NCBI GenBank assembly: GCA_049972045.1
Contig: JBMFKS010000001.1
Span: forward strand, 15,325-79,324
Reading direction: 5' to 3'
DNA from: SpSt-77 sp049972045
GTDB lineage: Bacteria > Chloroflexota > Anaerolineae > B4-G1 > DUEL01
DNA: 64,000 nucleotides
Numbering within the stretch: position 1 is the stretch's first letter; each line of letters starts with the position of its first letter. A program made the position numbers and the translations under genes. The notes under the pieces are model-generated. The model was not told the DNA's origin. It worked only from the letters and a program-made list of their open reading frames with translations, and made no database searches. Positions 8,338 through 15,510 of this stretch are shown piece by piece.

Positions 8338-9326
8338 GACTCCTTGTCCACCAGAAGGTGAAGGTTGAAGAAAATGTCGGCTAAGTCCAGGTCTAACACC
8401 TTTTCCAGTTCTTCTTTCCCCGCAATGGGTCTGACCATTGTCTGGTCTTCCCGGAAGTACGTCACGAAAACAGCCAACTCTTCCGCCGGTGTTTTCTCCA
8501 GGAGAGGGATCAGAAGGTAAGGATTGTGGGTGGAGATGAAGTACTGATTGGAATCATCCAGCGCGATGCGCTCCGCCAGGTATTTGGTGTAGTACGGGAA
8601 GGCGTGGGATTCCGGCTCCTCAAGGATCAGGACCGATTCCTGATTGGTCTCCATCGCGGCGAGATAAAAGGCTATCCGGCGGAGCGTGTCCGAGACTATG
8701 GTGTAGGGAAGGGAAACAATGACCTCTCCCACTTCTTTTTGGACACTCAACTGGTCTCCCCGGTATCCAACCACCAGCCTTAAATTGAAGGGAGCGAACA
8801 GGTCTCCAAGGGACTTCCGCAACTCCGGGTTGACCAGCAAAAGATAGGGCAGGTTCTCCCCATAGGGTGGAAGAAGGAAAGAGGCAGGTATCCGCCGAAA
8901 CTGGGATGTGGGGGAAAAACGGTAAAACTTATGCGGATTATGCGGAGAAAGCACCGGAAATATGCTTACTCTGCGATCGGTAAAATCAAAATTATAAGGA
9001 ACAGCCTCAGCACCTATAAAGGTTTCCAACTCCATCTCTCCCTTAGAGGTGCCTTCCCGTTCATTAAAACGAAGATGGAAAGAAGATTGCCCCGCCCGAA
9101 TGGTGATTTCGTCTCGCAAATTATGGTTGTAGAACAGATCCGTCATCTCCTCCATGCGGACGAAATCTCCGAAGTCTCCCGTGAAGGGCGCGGAGAATAT
9201 CCCCAGGCTTTCCAGGATATTGGACTTGCCGGTGTTGGGCTCGCCGATGAAGACGTTGACCCGCCGGCAGTCTATCCGCAGATGCCGGATGGATTTGAAG
9301 TTCTGGATTTCCAGTGTTTGAATCAT
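8322..9326 (-). CDS. AAA15/OLD-family ATPase inserted in the nuo cluster
   Basis: 334 residues from ATG 9326 (MIQTLEIQNFKS is the typical start; the frame extends further upstream without similarity). Walker A GEPNTGKSN at about 28-36, Walker B LILEEPES near 232, and a conserved STHNPY segment near 263 place it in the ABC-like AAA ATPases related to OLD nucleases, RloA and DUF2813/AAA_21 proteins. Such ATPases often work with a Toprim or nuclease partner in phage defence. Here the partner is reduced to 21 codons. Its place between nuoB and nuoCD, in the same direction, suggests insertion into a respiratory operon. AT content is a little higher than in its neighbours. Confidence 0.8.
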   Translation of the reverse strand: MIQTLEIQNFKSIRHLRIDCRRVNVFIGEPNTGKSNILESLGIFSAPFTGDFGDFVRMEEMTDLFYNHNLRDEITIRAGQSSFHLRFNEREGTSKGEMELETFIGAEAVPYNFDFTDRRVSIFPVLSPHNPHKFYRFSPTSQFRRIPASFLLPPYGENLPYLLLVNPELRKSLGDLFAPFNLRLVVGYRGDQLSVQKEVGEVIVSLPYTIVSDTLRRIAFYLAAMETNQESVLILEEPESHAFPYYTKYLAERIALDDSNQYFISTHNPYLLIPLLEKTPAEELAVFVTYFREDQTMVRPIAGKEELEKVLDLDLADIFFNLHLLVDKESWSST

Positions 9327-9397
9327 AGACCGACCTGAGCCGGGCCGGAATCCGGGCGTCCGCTGTACCCGGGCCTGCACCACTACCGCAGGCGGAT

Positions 9398-10018
9398 TTA
9401 CCCCTCCGCTTCCTGCGGCATCGCCTCTATCTGTTCCGTCAATCGCCAGTCCACCAGGTCGGGGCCCAATTCGGGGACGGGGATGGGCTCCGGAGCCACG
9501 CCCTTCTTGTACCAACGCAGGTCGCGGAGGGACTCCTTCTCCATCTTGGCGTGAATGGTCAAGAAGCCATGGAGCAGCGCTTCGGGGCGGGGCGGGCAGC
9601 CGGGGACGTAGACATCTACCGGGAGATATTTGTCGATGCCGGAGACGACGTTATACCCTTCCTTGAAGGGGCCGCCGGAGATGGCGCAGGCGCCCATCAC
9701 CAGGACGTACTTCGGCTCCGGCATCTGATTGTAGAGGCGGACCACCTGGGGGAGCATCTTCTTCGTCACCGTGCCGTTGATAATCATCAGGTCGGCCTGG
9801 CGGGGACTGGCCCGCATGATTTCCATCCCGAAGCGGGAGGGGTCAAAGCGGGCGGCGAAGGTGCCGATCATCTCAAAGGCACAGCAGGCCAGGCCGAAGA
9901 AGATGGGCCAGAGGGAGCGCCTGCGCGCCCAGTTGTAGATGACATCTATGGGGGTGATGTGAACAGTACCGACCAGTTCGGGGGGAATTTCCGGCAACTC
10001 TCTCTTGCGGGGTGACAT
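9398..10018 (-). CDS. nuoB: NADH-quinone oxidoreductase subunit B
   Basis: 206 residues from ATG 10018, with GGAGGA 9 bases upstream; the longer frame is not family-like. Cluster N2 ligands are visible: the vicinal Cys pair 45/46 (LACCAFEM), Cys 111 (VMGACAISGG) and Cys 141 (VPGCPPRPE). NuoB and NuoD together form the quinone reduction site. It is the first gene of the partial cluster; nuoA is not upstream. One of only four TCGA tetramers found in the window lies here (9633). Confidence 0.94.
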   Translation of the reverse strand: MSPRKRELPEIPPELVGTVHITPIDVIYNWARRRSLWPIFFGLACCAFEMIGTFAARFDPSRFGMEIMRASPRQADLMIINGTVTKKMLPQVVRLYNQMPEPKYVLVMGACAISGGPFKEGYNVVSGIDKYLPVDVYVPGCPPRPEALLHGFLTIHAKMEKESLRDLRWYKKGVAPEPIPVPELGPDLVDWRLTEQIEAMPQEAEG

Positions 10019-10126
10019 TGGGACGTTTCCTCCGGTTGAGATAGATCGGGTCGGCTCAAACGGGTTATATTTTACATCGGAGTTCCCAAACGCGCAACTG
10101 CCGACGAGATCCGTCGCCAGCGCCCC

Positions 10127-10155
10127 TTGCCCCCGCCGATTCCCCATGGTATAAT
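10127..10155 (+). promoter_or_regulatory. Promoter of the DedA-family gene
   Basis: TTGCCC (10127-10132), 17-base spacer, perfect TATAAT (10150-10155). The start codon is GTG at 10209 with AAAGGAG before it. Confidence 0.65.
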
Positions 10156-10208
10156 CCGGCCATCCGAGAAAAGTCGCAGACCGAGCATCCCCATCCGAAA
10201 GGAGTCCT

Positions 10209-10868
10209 GTGGAAGCAATAGAAACCGCCATCGTGGAATTTCTTCATTCTGTGCTCAATGCTATCGGCTGGCCAGGAGTCGTGCTGATTATGGCGCTGGA
10301 GAGCGCCAACATTCCCATCCCCAGCGAAGTGACGATGCCGCTGGCCGGATGGATGCTGGTTCAGGCGAAAGGACTCCCCTTCTGGCGCGCGGCGCTGGAC
10401 GGCGGCCTGTTCGGCGCGCTGGGATGCACCATCGGCTCCATCGCTTCCTACTTGCTGGGGCTGTGGGGAGGGCGGCCTTTCCTCCAACGGTGGGGCTGGT
10501 ACATCCTCATCTCCCCGCACGACCTGGAGCAGGCCGACCGCTGGTTTGCCCGCTGGGGCGACTGGGCCGTCTTCATCTCCCGCCTCCTGCCCATCGTGCG
10601 CACATTCATCTCCTTCCCGGCCGGCATTGTCCGGGTTCCGTTCGTCCGGTTCACCGTTCTCAGTTTCATCGGCTCCTTCATCTGGTGCGCGGCGCTGGCC
10701 ATCGCAGGCTACGCCTTCGGGAGCGAGTGGGAACGCATCCGGGAAATCATGCGCCCCTTTGATATTCCCATCGCCATCGCTATGCTGGCCGGCCTGGGTT
10801 ATTACATCTACCGGCACATCCGCCGGGCTCAAACCCCTCTTCTCCCCGAAGAGGGCGAACCGGCGTAA
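10209..10868 (+). CDS. DedA/SNARE-associated membrane protein
   Basis: 219 residues, GTG start with AAAGGAG five bases upstream. DedA hallmarks: ESANIPIPSE near 30-39 in a re-entrant loop, central Gly-rich TM, and the motif SRLLPIVRTFISFPAGI near 125-141, in which the Arg residues are functionally important in the family. Members recycle undecaprenyl phosphate or phosphatidylethanolamine as flippases and affect proton-motive-force-linked resistance. Five or six membrane segments are visible. It is transcribed alone. Confidence 0.88.
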   Translation: MEAIETAIVEFLHSVLNAIGWPGVVLIMALESANIPIPSEVTMPLAGWMLVQAKGLPFWRAALDGGLFGALGCTIGSIASYLLGLWGGRPFLQRWGWYILISPHDLEQADRWFARWGDWAVFISRLLPIVRTFISFPAGIVRVPFVRFTVLSFIGSFIWCAALAIAGYAFGSEWERIREIMRPFDIPIAIAMLAGLGYYIYRHIRRAQTPLLPEEGEPA

Positions 10869-11098
10869 CCCTCCTCACCCCAACTCTTGGCTAACGGCTA
10901 ACCAAGCCACTTGACACTTTTGTGCGCCGCTCACCACTCCGCCGCCCGGATGGTCATGGCGAGCCGCCCGAAGGGCGGCGAAGCGATCTCCAAAGCGCAT
11001 CGGAGATTGCTTCGGGCGCTTCGCGCCCTCGCAATGACCCCTCCAGAGAAAACTGTCAGGTGGCTAGACGGCTAACCACTATCGGCTAACGGCTCATC
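10869..11098. repeat. Intergenic region of repeats, including an 86-bp imperfect palindrome (10953-11038)
   Basis: 10889-10902 holds two GGCTAAC units. 10953-11038 is a long imperfect palindrome starting GTCATGGCGAG and ending CTCGCAATGAC, with internal GAAGCGATCTCC / GGAGATTGCTTC arms. A second copy is at 49184-49268. No coding potential was seen. Confidence 0.75.
11062..11096 (+). repeat. Period-7 array (CGGCTAA words), 5 units, touching a start codon
   Basis: GGCTAGA, CGGCTAA, CCACTAT, CGGCTAA, CGGCTCA occupy 11062-11096 in strict 7-base register. The ATG of the ABC permease is at 11099, two bases later. No Shine-Dalgarno sequence is visible between them. Confidence 0.7.
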
Positions 11099-11914
11099 AT
11101 GAACATCCTCCAGCACCTGCGAGAACTCTGGCAGTATCGGGACCTGGTCCGCAACCTGGTCATTCGGGACCTGAAGGCCCGTTATAAAAACTCCGTCCTG
11201 GGGGTGGCCTGGTCGTGGGTCAACCCCCTGATGATGATGGTGGTCTACACCGTTGTCTTTAACATCCTGGCGGGCCGTTCCAACCTCCGGAATTATCCGG
11301 TCTTCATCCTCTGTGCCCTATTGCCCTGGAACTTCTTTGCCAACGCCGTCTCCCAGGCGACCAATAGCATCGTGGACGCGGCACCTCTGGTCAAAAAAGT
11401 CTATTTCCCCCGGGAGGTACTCCCCCTCTCCGCCGTACTGAGCAACATGGTTCATTTCCTCATCTCCCTTCCCGTCTTCTTCCTCCTGGCCCTGGCGATG
11501 GGGAATCCGCTGACTGGCTGGGCCCTCCTCTTCCCCATCACCCTCGCAATTCAGGTGATGTTCACCGTCGGCGTCAGTTTCATCACCGCCACCCTGAATG
11601 TCTTCTACCGGGACACCCGGCTGATTATGGACGTGCTCCTGCTGGCCTGGTTCTTCCTCACCCCCATCTTCTACCCCCTCACCACGGTGCCGGAGCAGTA
11701 CGTCCTCTGGGGCGTCTCCATCAACGTGCGGGCATGGCTGTTGCGGCTGAACCCGATGGCCTCCATCATCTCCTCATACCGCGACCTTCTGTACTGGGGA
11801 GTCTCCACTGCCTGGGACTTTCTTCTGCGGACGGCGGTGACATCGCTCATCGTCCTGGTCATTGGCTACCTGATCTTCCTGCGGTACAGTCCCCGGTTCG
11901 GGGAAGAGGTGTGA
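11099..11914 (+). CDS. ABC-2 type polysaccharide/polyol phosphate exporter permease
   Basis: 271 residues, six TM segments, with the typical start LRELWQYRDLVRNLVIRDLKARYKNSVLG and a C-terminal YRDLLYWG segment of Wzm/TagG permeases. The family exports lipid-linked glycans together with an ATPase (Wzt/TagH) that is nearly always the next gene. Here the stop is followed after 16 bp by a MITE-like element (11931-12060) and then lexA on the other strand, so the ATPase is missing from this locus. Confidence 0.88.
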   Translation: MNILQHLRELWQYRDLVRNLVIRDLKARYKNSVLGVAWSWVNPLMMMVVYTVVFNILAGRSNLRNYPVFILCALLPWNFFANAVSQATNSIVDAAPLVKKVYFPREVLPLSAVLSNMVHFLISLPVFFLLALAMGNPLTGWALLFPITLAIQVMFTVGVSFITATLNVFYRDTRLIMDVLLLAWFFLTPIFYPLTTVPEQYVLWGVSINVRAWLLRLNPMASIISSYRDLLYWGVSTAWDFLLRTAVTSLIVLVIGYLIFLRYSPRFGEEV

Positions 11915-11930
11915 CAAAGATCGCCTCTAG

Positions 11931-12060
11931 TGGTCAGTCAAGTTTGTACTTATGGGTCCGAATGGCCGACGCGGCCAGGGGCCCACCAGGCGTAGGGCAA
12001 CTGTGAGCAGTTGCCCTCCTGGAGGGCGCAAAGACCCACAAAAGGGCGGTTGACAAACCA
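11931..12060 (+). mobile_element. MITE-like element, copy 1 (130 bp)
   Basis: Terminal 28-base inverted repeats beginning TGGTCAGTCAA and ending TTGACAAACCA (17 of 28 identical), with an internal perfect stem GTAGGGCAACTG...CAGTTGCCC (first arm ends at 12003). Flanks are CTAG and TTAG, so a 3- to 4-bp target duplication is only partly preserved. Other copies: 28295-28397 (inverted) and 59515-59644. No ORF inside. Confidence 0.8.
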
Positions 12061-12195
12061 TTAGACACAGAAAGAGTTCTGGGTACAGGATACCCGACTT
12101 GCTGGTGGAGCGCAGGGGGCGGTATGAGTGTTCGGGACTTTTACCCGTACGCCTTTATGGGATTCAACACACCCTTTGAGGTTCCCCAACTCCGC
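12061..12195. other. Intergenic, 135 bp
   Basis: Between the MITE-like element and the lexA stop codon. I see no gene, hairpin or promoter of note. Confidence 0.5.
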
Positions 12196-12858
12196 TCAGC
12201 GGACCTGCCGGATGACCATCACCACCTTGCCCTGAATCTGTACCTGGCGGGGGTCGTCTATGTAGAGGGGTTCCATCGTGGGGTTGGCGGGCTGAAGGCG
12301 CACCCGTCCCCCCTCCCAGTAGACCCGCTTCAGGGTTGCCTCCTCCCGGTCCCGCAGCCAGACGGCCGCCATCTCCCCGTTCGCGACTTCCTCGGCGGGG
12401 CGCATAATGACAATGTCGCCGTCGTGGACCATCGCATCTATCATAGAATTCCCCCGGACGCGCAGGGCGTAGAGGTCTCCGGGGTCTCCCACGATGCTGC
12501 GCGTTAACTCAATCGTCTCCTCCACACCCAGCAGGGAGAAGTCTGAGGAAGGGACGGGGATCGGTTCGCCCGCGGCGATATAACCCAAAATAGGAACCAA
12601 GACGACTTCGCCGAGCCCCAGCCATCGCGCGCCCGCTGCAGTGAGACGAATGCTCCGGGAAGAGCGCGGGTCCCGCTCTATCCATCTCGCCTGTTCCAAC
12701 CGCTTCAGGTAATAATCCACCACCGAGGTGGAAGACATCCTCAGTTCCCGGACGATGTCCCGGACGGTGGGAGGGTAACCCCGTTCCTGGATGAAATCCC
12801 GAATGCACTCCAGAATGCGCCGCTCCTGCTCCTCTACCCCTTCCTGTTTTCTGTTCAC
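12196..12858 (-). CDS. lexA: SOS repressor LexA
   Basis: 220 residues from GTG 12858 (GGGAGG eight bases upstream). The ATG at 12903 that would lengthen the frame lies inside the promoter spacer and cannot be used. Winged-helix N-domain (residues about 10-70), Ala-Gly self-cleavage site in YIAAGEPIPV, catalytic Ser in RGNSMIDA and Lys in ATLKRVYW of the S24 peptidase domain. LexA represses DNA-repair genes until RecA triggers self-cleavage. Autoregulation is shown by the operator at 12897-12910 inside its own promoter. Confidence 0.95.
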   Translation of the reverse strand: MNRKQEGVEEQERRILECIRDFIQERGYPPTVRDIVRELRMSSTSVVDYYLKRLEQARWIERDPRSSRSIRLTAAGARWLGLGEVVLVPILGYIAAGEPIPVPSSDFSLLGVEETIELTRSIVGDPGDLYALRVRGNSMIDAMVHDGDIVIMRPAEEVANGEMAAVWLRDREEATLKRVYWEGGRVRLQPANPTMEPLYIDDPRQVQIQGKVVMVIRQVR

Positions 12859-12888
12859 CGCCGCCTCCCGAGGTGGGTTTCTCTTTTT

Positions 12889-12917
12889 ATTATAGACGAA
12901 CATCCGTTCGGTGTCAA
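12889..12917 (-). promoter_or_regulatory. lexA promoter with LexA box in the spacer
   Basis: Minus strand: TTGACA (12917-12912), exactly 17 bases, TATAAT (12894-12889). The spacer holds CGAAC-GGAT-GTTCG (12910-12897), a perfect inverted repeat matching the Gram-positive-type SOS box CGAAC-N4-GTTCG. Bound LexA would block polymerase. Confidence 0.9.
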
Positions 12918-12919
12918 AT

Positions 12920-12947
12920 TTGGAATTCCCGTTTTTTGTTGTACAAT
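12920..12947 (+). promoter_or_regulatory. Promoter of the M1 peptidase gene
   Basis: TTGGAA (12920-12925), 16-base spacer, TACAAT (12942-12947). The ATG at 12955 is only 8 bases past the -10 box, so the transcript is probably leaderless. The -35 is next to the lexA promoter, so LexA could influence it. Confidence 0.55.
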
Positions 12948-12954
12948 ATAGCCG

Positions 12955-14469
12955 ATGAGCGGCTCAACCCCATTCACCGGCCGTGGGCACCCACGAGCAT
13001 TCCCCCTTCGCCTTTCCCGGGCCCTTGCCCCGGTTGGGCTGCTGGTTGTGCTCATTTCCTGCCTGCCACTGACGCCTTTGCCCTCGCCCACCCCCGCAAT
13101 GGCTACTCCCCGTCCCCTTCCCACCGCCGCGCCGATGGATACCCCCCCGCCCCCAGACGCCCTCTCTCTAGCTCCCCAATACGCCATTTCCTTGACGGTG
13201 GACGTCGCTCGTTCGCAAGTGGTGGGAGAGCAGACGGTCCGCTTCACCAACGCCGAAGAGGCCCCTCTGCGCGACCTCTACCTCCGCCTCTTCCCCAACA
13301 CCCCTGGCTACGGCGGCAAGATGAGGGTGAGTTCCATTCGCCTGAACGGGAAGCCCGCCAGCCCGGAGGTCCGCCTGGGCGGGTCGGCCCTGCGTCTCCT
13401 GCTCAATCCGCCCCTGGCCCCGATGGAGACGGTCACCCTCAGCCTGGCCTTCACCGCCACCGTCCCCCTGACCGATGAGATAGACTACGCCCAGTTCTCC
13501 TTCGTGCGCGGCGTGATGGCCCTCCCCGAAGTCTACCCCCTGATCCCCGTCTACGACGACGAGGGCTGGAACGTGGAGGTCGCGCCCGAGTACGGTGACG
13601 CCGTCTACTCCGACGTCGCTTTCTATCAGGTGGAGGTGACCGCGCCACCGACGATGACCTTGGTGGCCTCCGGGACGTGCGCGGCGGGGGAGGCCGGGCA
13701 TTGGTCCTGCCGGGCCGGTCCGGTCCGGGATTTCGCCCTCATCCTGGGCGACGACTACCAGGTCGCCAGCCAGGTCGCCGAAGGAGTCGTCGTCAACAGT
13801 TATTTCTACTCTGCCCATCGGGAGGGCGGGGAGCAGGTTCTGAGAATCGCGGTGGACGCCCTCACCCTCTACTCCCGCCTCTTCGGGCCGTACCCGTACG
13901 AGGAACTGGACGTGGTGGAGACGCCGACGCGGGCCGGCGGGATTGAGTACCCCACGCTGGTGGTCATCTCCGACCGGCTCTATACCGGCCATCCTCGCCT
14001 GAAGTGGGTGGTGGCGCACGAGGTGGCCCATCAGTGGTGGTACGGCGTGGTGGGGAGCGACCAGGTGGACGAGCCCTGGCTGGATGAGGCGCTGACGCAG
14101 TACACCACCCTGCTCTACCACGAGTTCCTCTACGGCCCCGATACTGCCACCAGGATTCTGAAGGACGACTTTCAGGCCACCTACGACCGGCTGGTAAAGG
14201 AAGGGAACGATATGCCTGCTGGATTGCCGGTCGCTGCCTATCCCCGGGATCTCTACGGCCCGGTGGTCTACCGGAAAGGGGCCCTTTATTTTCACGCCCT
14301 GCGGGGGCGGGTGGGGGACGAGAACTTCTTTGCCCTGCTGCGGGCATACTACCGCCGTCACCGTTACGGGATTGCCACCCCGGACTCTTTTCTGGCAACG
14401 GTGAAAGCGGTGACGGGGAGCGAGCACCGCGACCTTTATGAGCGCTGGATTCTGGGGGTCTCGCGGTGA
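12955..14469 (+). CDS. M1 family aminopeptidase-like lipoprotein
   Basis: 504 residues. Signal segment with lipobox LISC near residue 36, then a Pro/Thr-rich linker. Beta-sandwich N-domain, exopeptidase-like motif GGIEYP (in place of GAMEN) and zinc motif HEVAHQ near 351 with the second Glu in PWLDEAL, 18 residues later. It lacks the long C-terminal domains of PepN, as do many Chloroflexota homologues. It probably trims peptides on the cell surface. Transcribed divergently from lexA. Confidence 0.88.
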   Translation: MSGSTPFTGRGHPRAFPLRLSRALAPVGLLVVLISCLPLTPLPSPTPAMATPRPLPTAAPMDTPPPPDALSLAPQYAISLTVDVARSQVVGEQTVRFTNAEEAPLRDLYLRLFPNTPGYGGKMRVSSIRLNGKPASPEVRLGGSALRLLLNPPLAPMETVTLSLAFTATVPLTDEIDYAQFSFVRGVMALPEVYPLIPVYDDEGWNVEVAPEYGDAVYSDVAFYQVEVTAPPTMTLVASGTCAAGEAGHWSCRAGPVRDFALILGDDYQVASQVAEGVVVNSYFYSAHREGGEQVLRIAVDALTLYSRLFGPYPYEELDVVETPTRAGGIEYPTLVVISDRLYTGHPRLKWVVAHEVAHQWWYGVVGSDQVDEPWLDEALTQYTTLLYHEFLYGPDTATRILKDDFQATYDRLVKEGNDMPAGLPVAAYPRDLYGPVVYRKGALYFHALRGRVGDENFFALLRAYYRRHRYGIATPDSFLATVKAVTGSEHRDLYERWILGVSR

Positions 14470-14892
14470 AGAACGGGCCGGGCACGTTCGCGGCCGCTTG
14501 ACAACTTCCGCTTTCCGGATACAATATCGCCGCCACAGACCCTCTGGGGGCAGGACAACGGCTCACCGTTGTCCCGCTTCTGGGCTGTGAGCCGATGACC
14601 ACCGGTGCGGTGGGCCAGGGCGGTTCTGGACCGAAGGCCCTTTCAAAACCGCAGAGGGCGCGAAGAGCGCAAAGAAATCTGAAAAATCTTTGCGCCCTTT
14701 GCGTTCTTCGCGGTGAAAACGAAAACATGTTCGCACTCCCACCGGGTCTGAACCTGCGGGGAGAGCAAGAGAGTTGCCCCGATGTCTTCCGCACCATTTC
14801 CCGGTGCCGCTGGGATCGCCGATGCGACCGAGACGGCAGAGGGGAAATGTCCCTCTGCTGTTTCCCCGATTTCTCAACCGAAAGCCGTGCGA
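14470..14892 (+). promoter_or_regulatory. Long leader of the PTS genes: promoter, hairpin, repeat
   Basis: Promoter TTGACA (14498-14503), 16-base spacer, TACAAT (14520-14525). A perfect 9-bp hairpin follows at 14553-14574 (loop CTCA). 14651-14722 holds a dispersed inverted repeat with arms like GCGCAAAGA and TCTTTGCGC. The leader is about 360 bases before ATG 14893. I recognise no known riboswitch. Confidence 0.6.
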
Positions 14893-15432
14893 ATGAGCCA
14901 GGAATGGGGATTGGTCCGGATTGACGACCGGTTGATTCACGGGCAGGTGATTGCCGTCTGGTGCAAACACCGCCCCTTTACCCGCATCGTGATCGTGGAC
15001 GACGAGGTCGCTGCCGACCCCTTCATGCAGGAGGTGATGCGGCTGGCCGCGCCCCCTGGCCTGGGGGTGGATGTCCTGTCGCTGGCGGAGGCCGTTCGCC
15101 GTCTGCCGCAGGACTCCCACCCCCCAGAGACCACGATGTTGCTTCTGCGATCCCCCCAGGCGGCCTTGCGCCTCTACGAGGGAGGAGTCCGGTATACGGC
15201 GCTGAACGTGGGCGGGATGGGAATCGGCCCGGGCCGCCGGCCGCTCTTCCGCCACATCGCTGCCTCGGACGAAGAGATTGCCGCCCTGAAGACCCTGGCA
15301 GAGCAGGGAGTGGAGATCACATTTCTGACGGTGCCGGGGGAGAAAGCCCGGTCGTTTCAAGATCTTCTCTTTAAACCGCAGAGCACGCCGAGAGCGCACG
15401 ATTGCGGTTCGCAGTCAGGCACAAAGCGATAG
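14893..15432 (+). CDS. PTS mannose/sorbose-type EIIB component
   Basis: 179 residues from ATG 14893 (MSQEWGLVRIDDRLIHGQV); the open frame begins 37 codons earlier but only in leader sequence. The phosphorylation-site His is residue 16 in DDRLIHGQV, the family signature. IIB takes phosphate from IIA and passes it to the sugar. From about residue 160 (KPQSTPRAHD) the C-terminus is encoded by an ACCGCAGAG-type repeat and is not family-like, so the true end was probably near FQDLLF. IIC-IID follows 78 bp downstream; no IIA is in the window. Confidence 0.88.
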   Translation: MSQEWGLVRIDDRLIHGQVIAVWCKHRPFTRIVIVDDEVAADPFMQEVMRLAAPPGLGVDVLSLAEAVRRLPQDSHPPETTMLLLRSPQAALRLYEGGVRYTALNVGGMGIGPGRRPLFRHIAASDEEIAALKTLAEQGVEITFLTVPGEKARSFQDLLFKPQSTPRAHDCGSQSGTKR

Positions 15433-15510
15433 CGGAGTGCCGTCTGGGGTGGCAAAAGGCCGAAGGAACTGACCGTTGTTCAACCACAAATTCCCTGTTC
15501 GGAGGAAACC

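Noticed and set aside
10953..11038. Possible tRNA or small RNA gene
   Set aside because: The fold is a single imperfect palindrome with a second copy at 49184; no cloverleaf and no promoter.
12124..12507. Plus-strand frame across the lexA 3' half
   Set aside because: Shadow of lexA, which has complete functional motifs.
12859..12903. ATG 12903 as lexA start
   Set aside because: The codon lies in the spacer between the -35 and -10 boxes and inside the LexA operator; GTG 12858 has a ribosome site.
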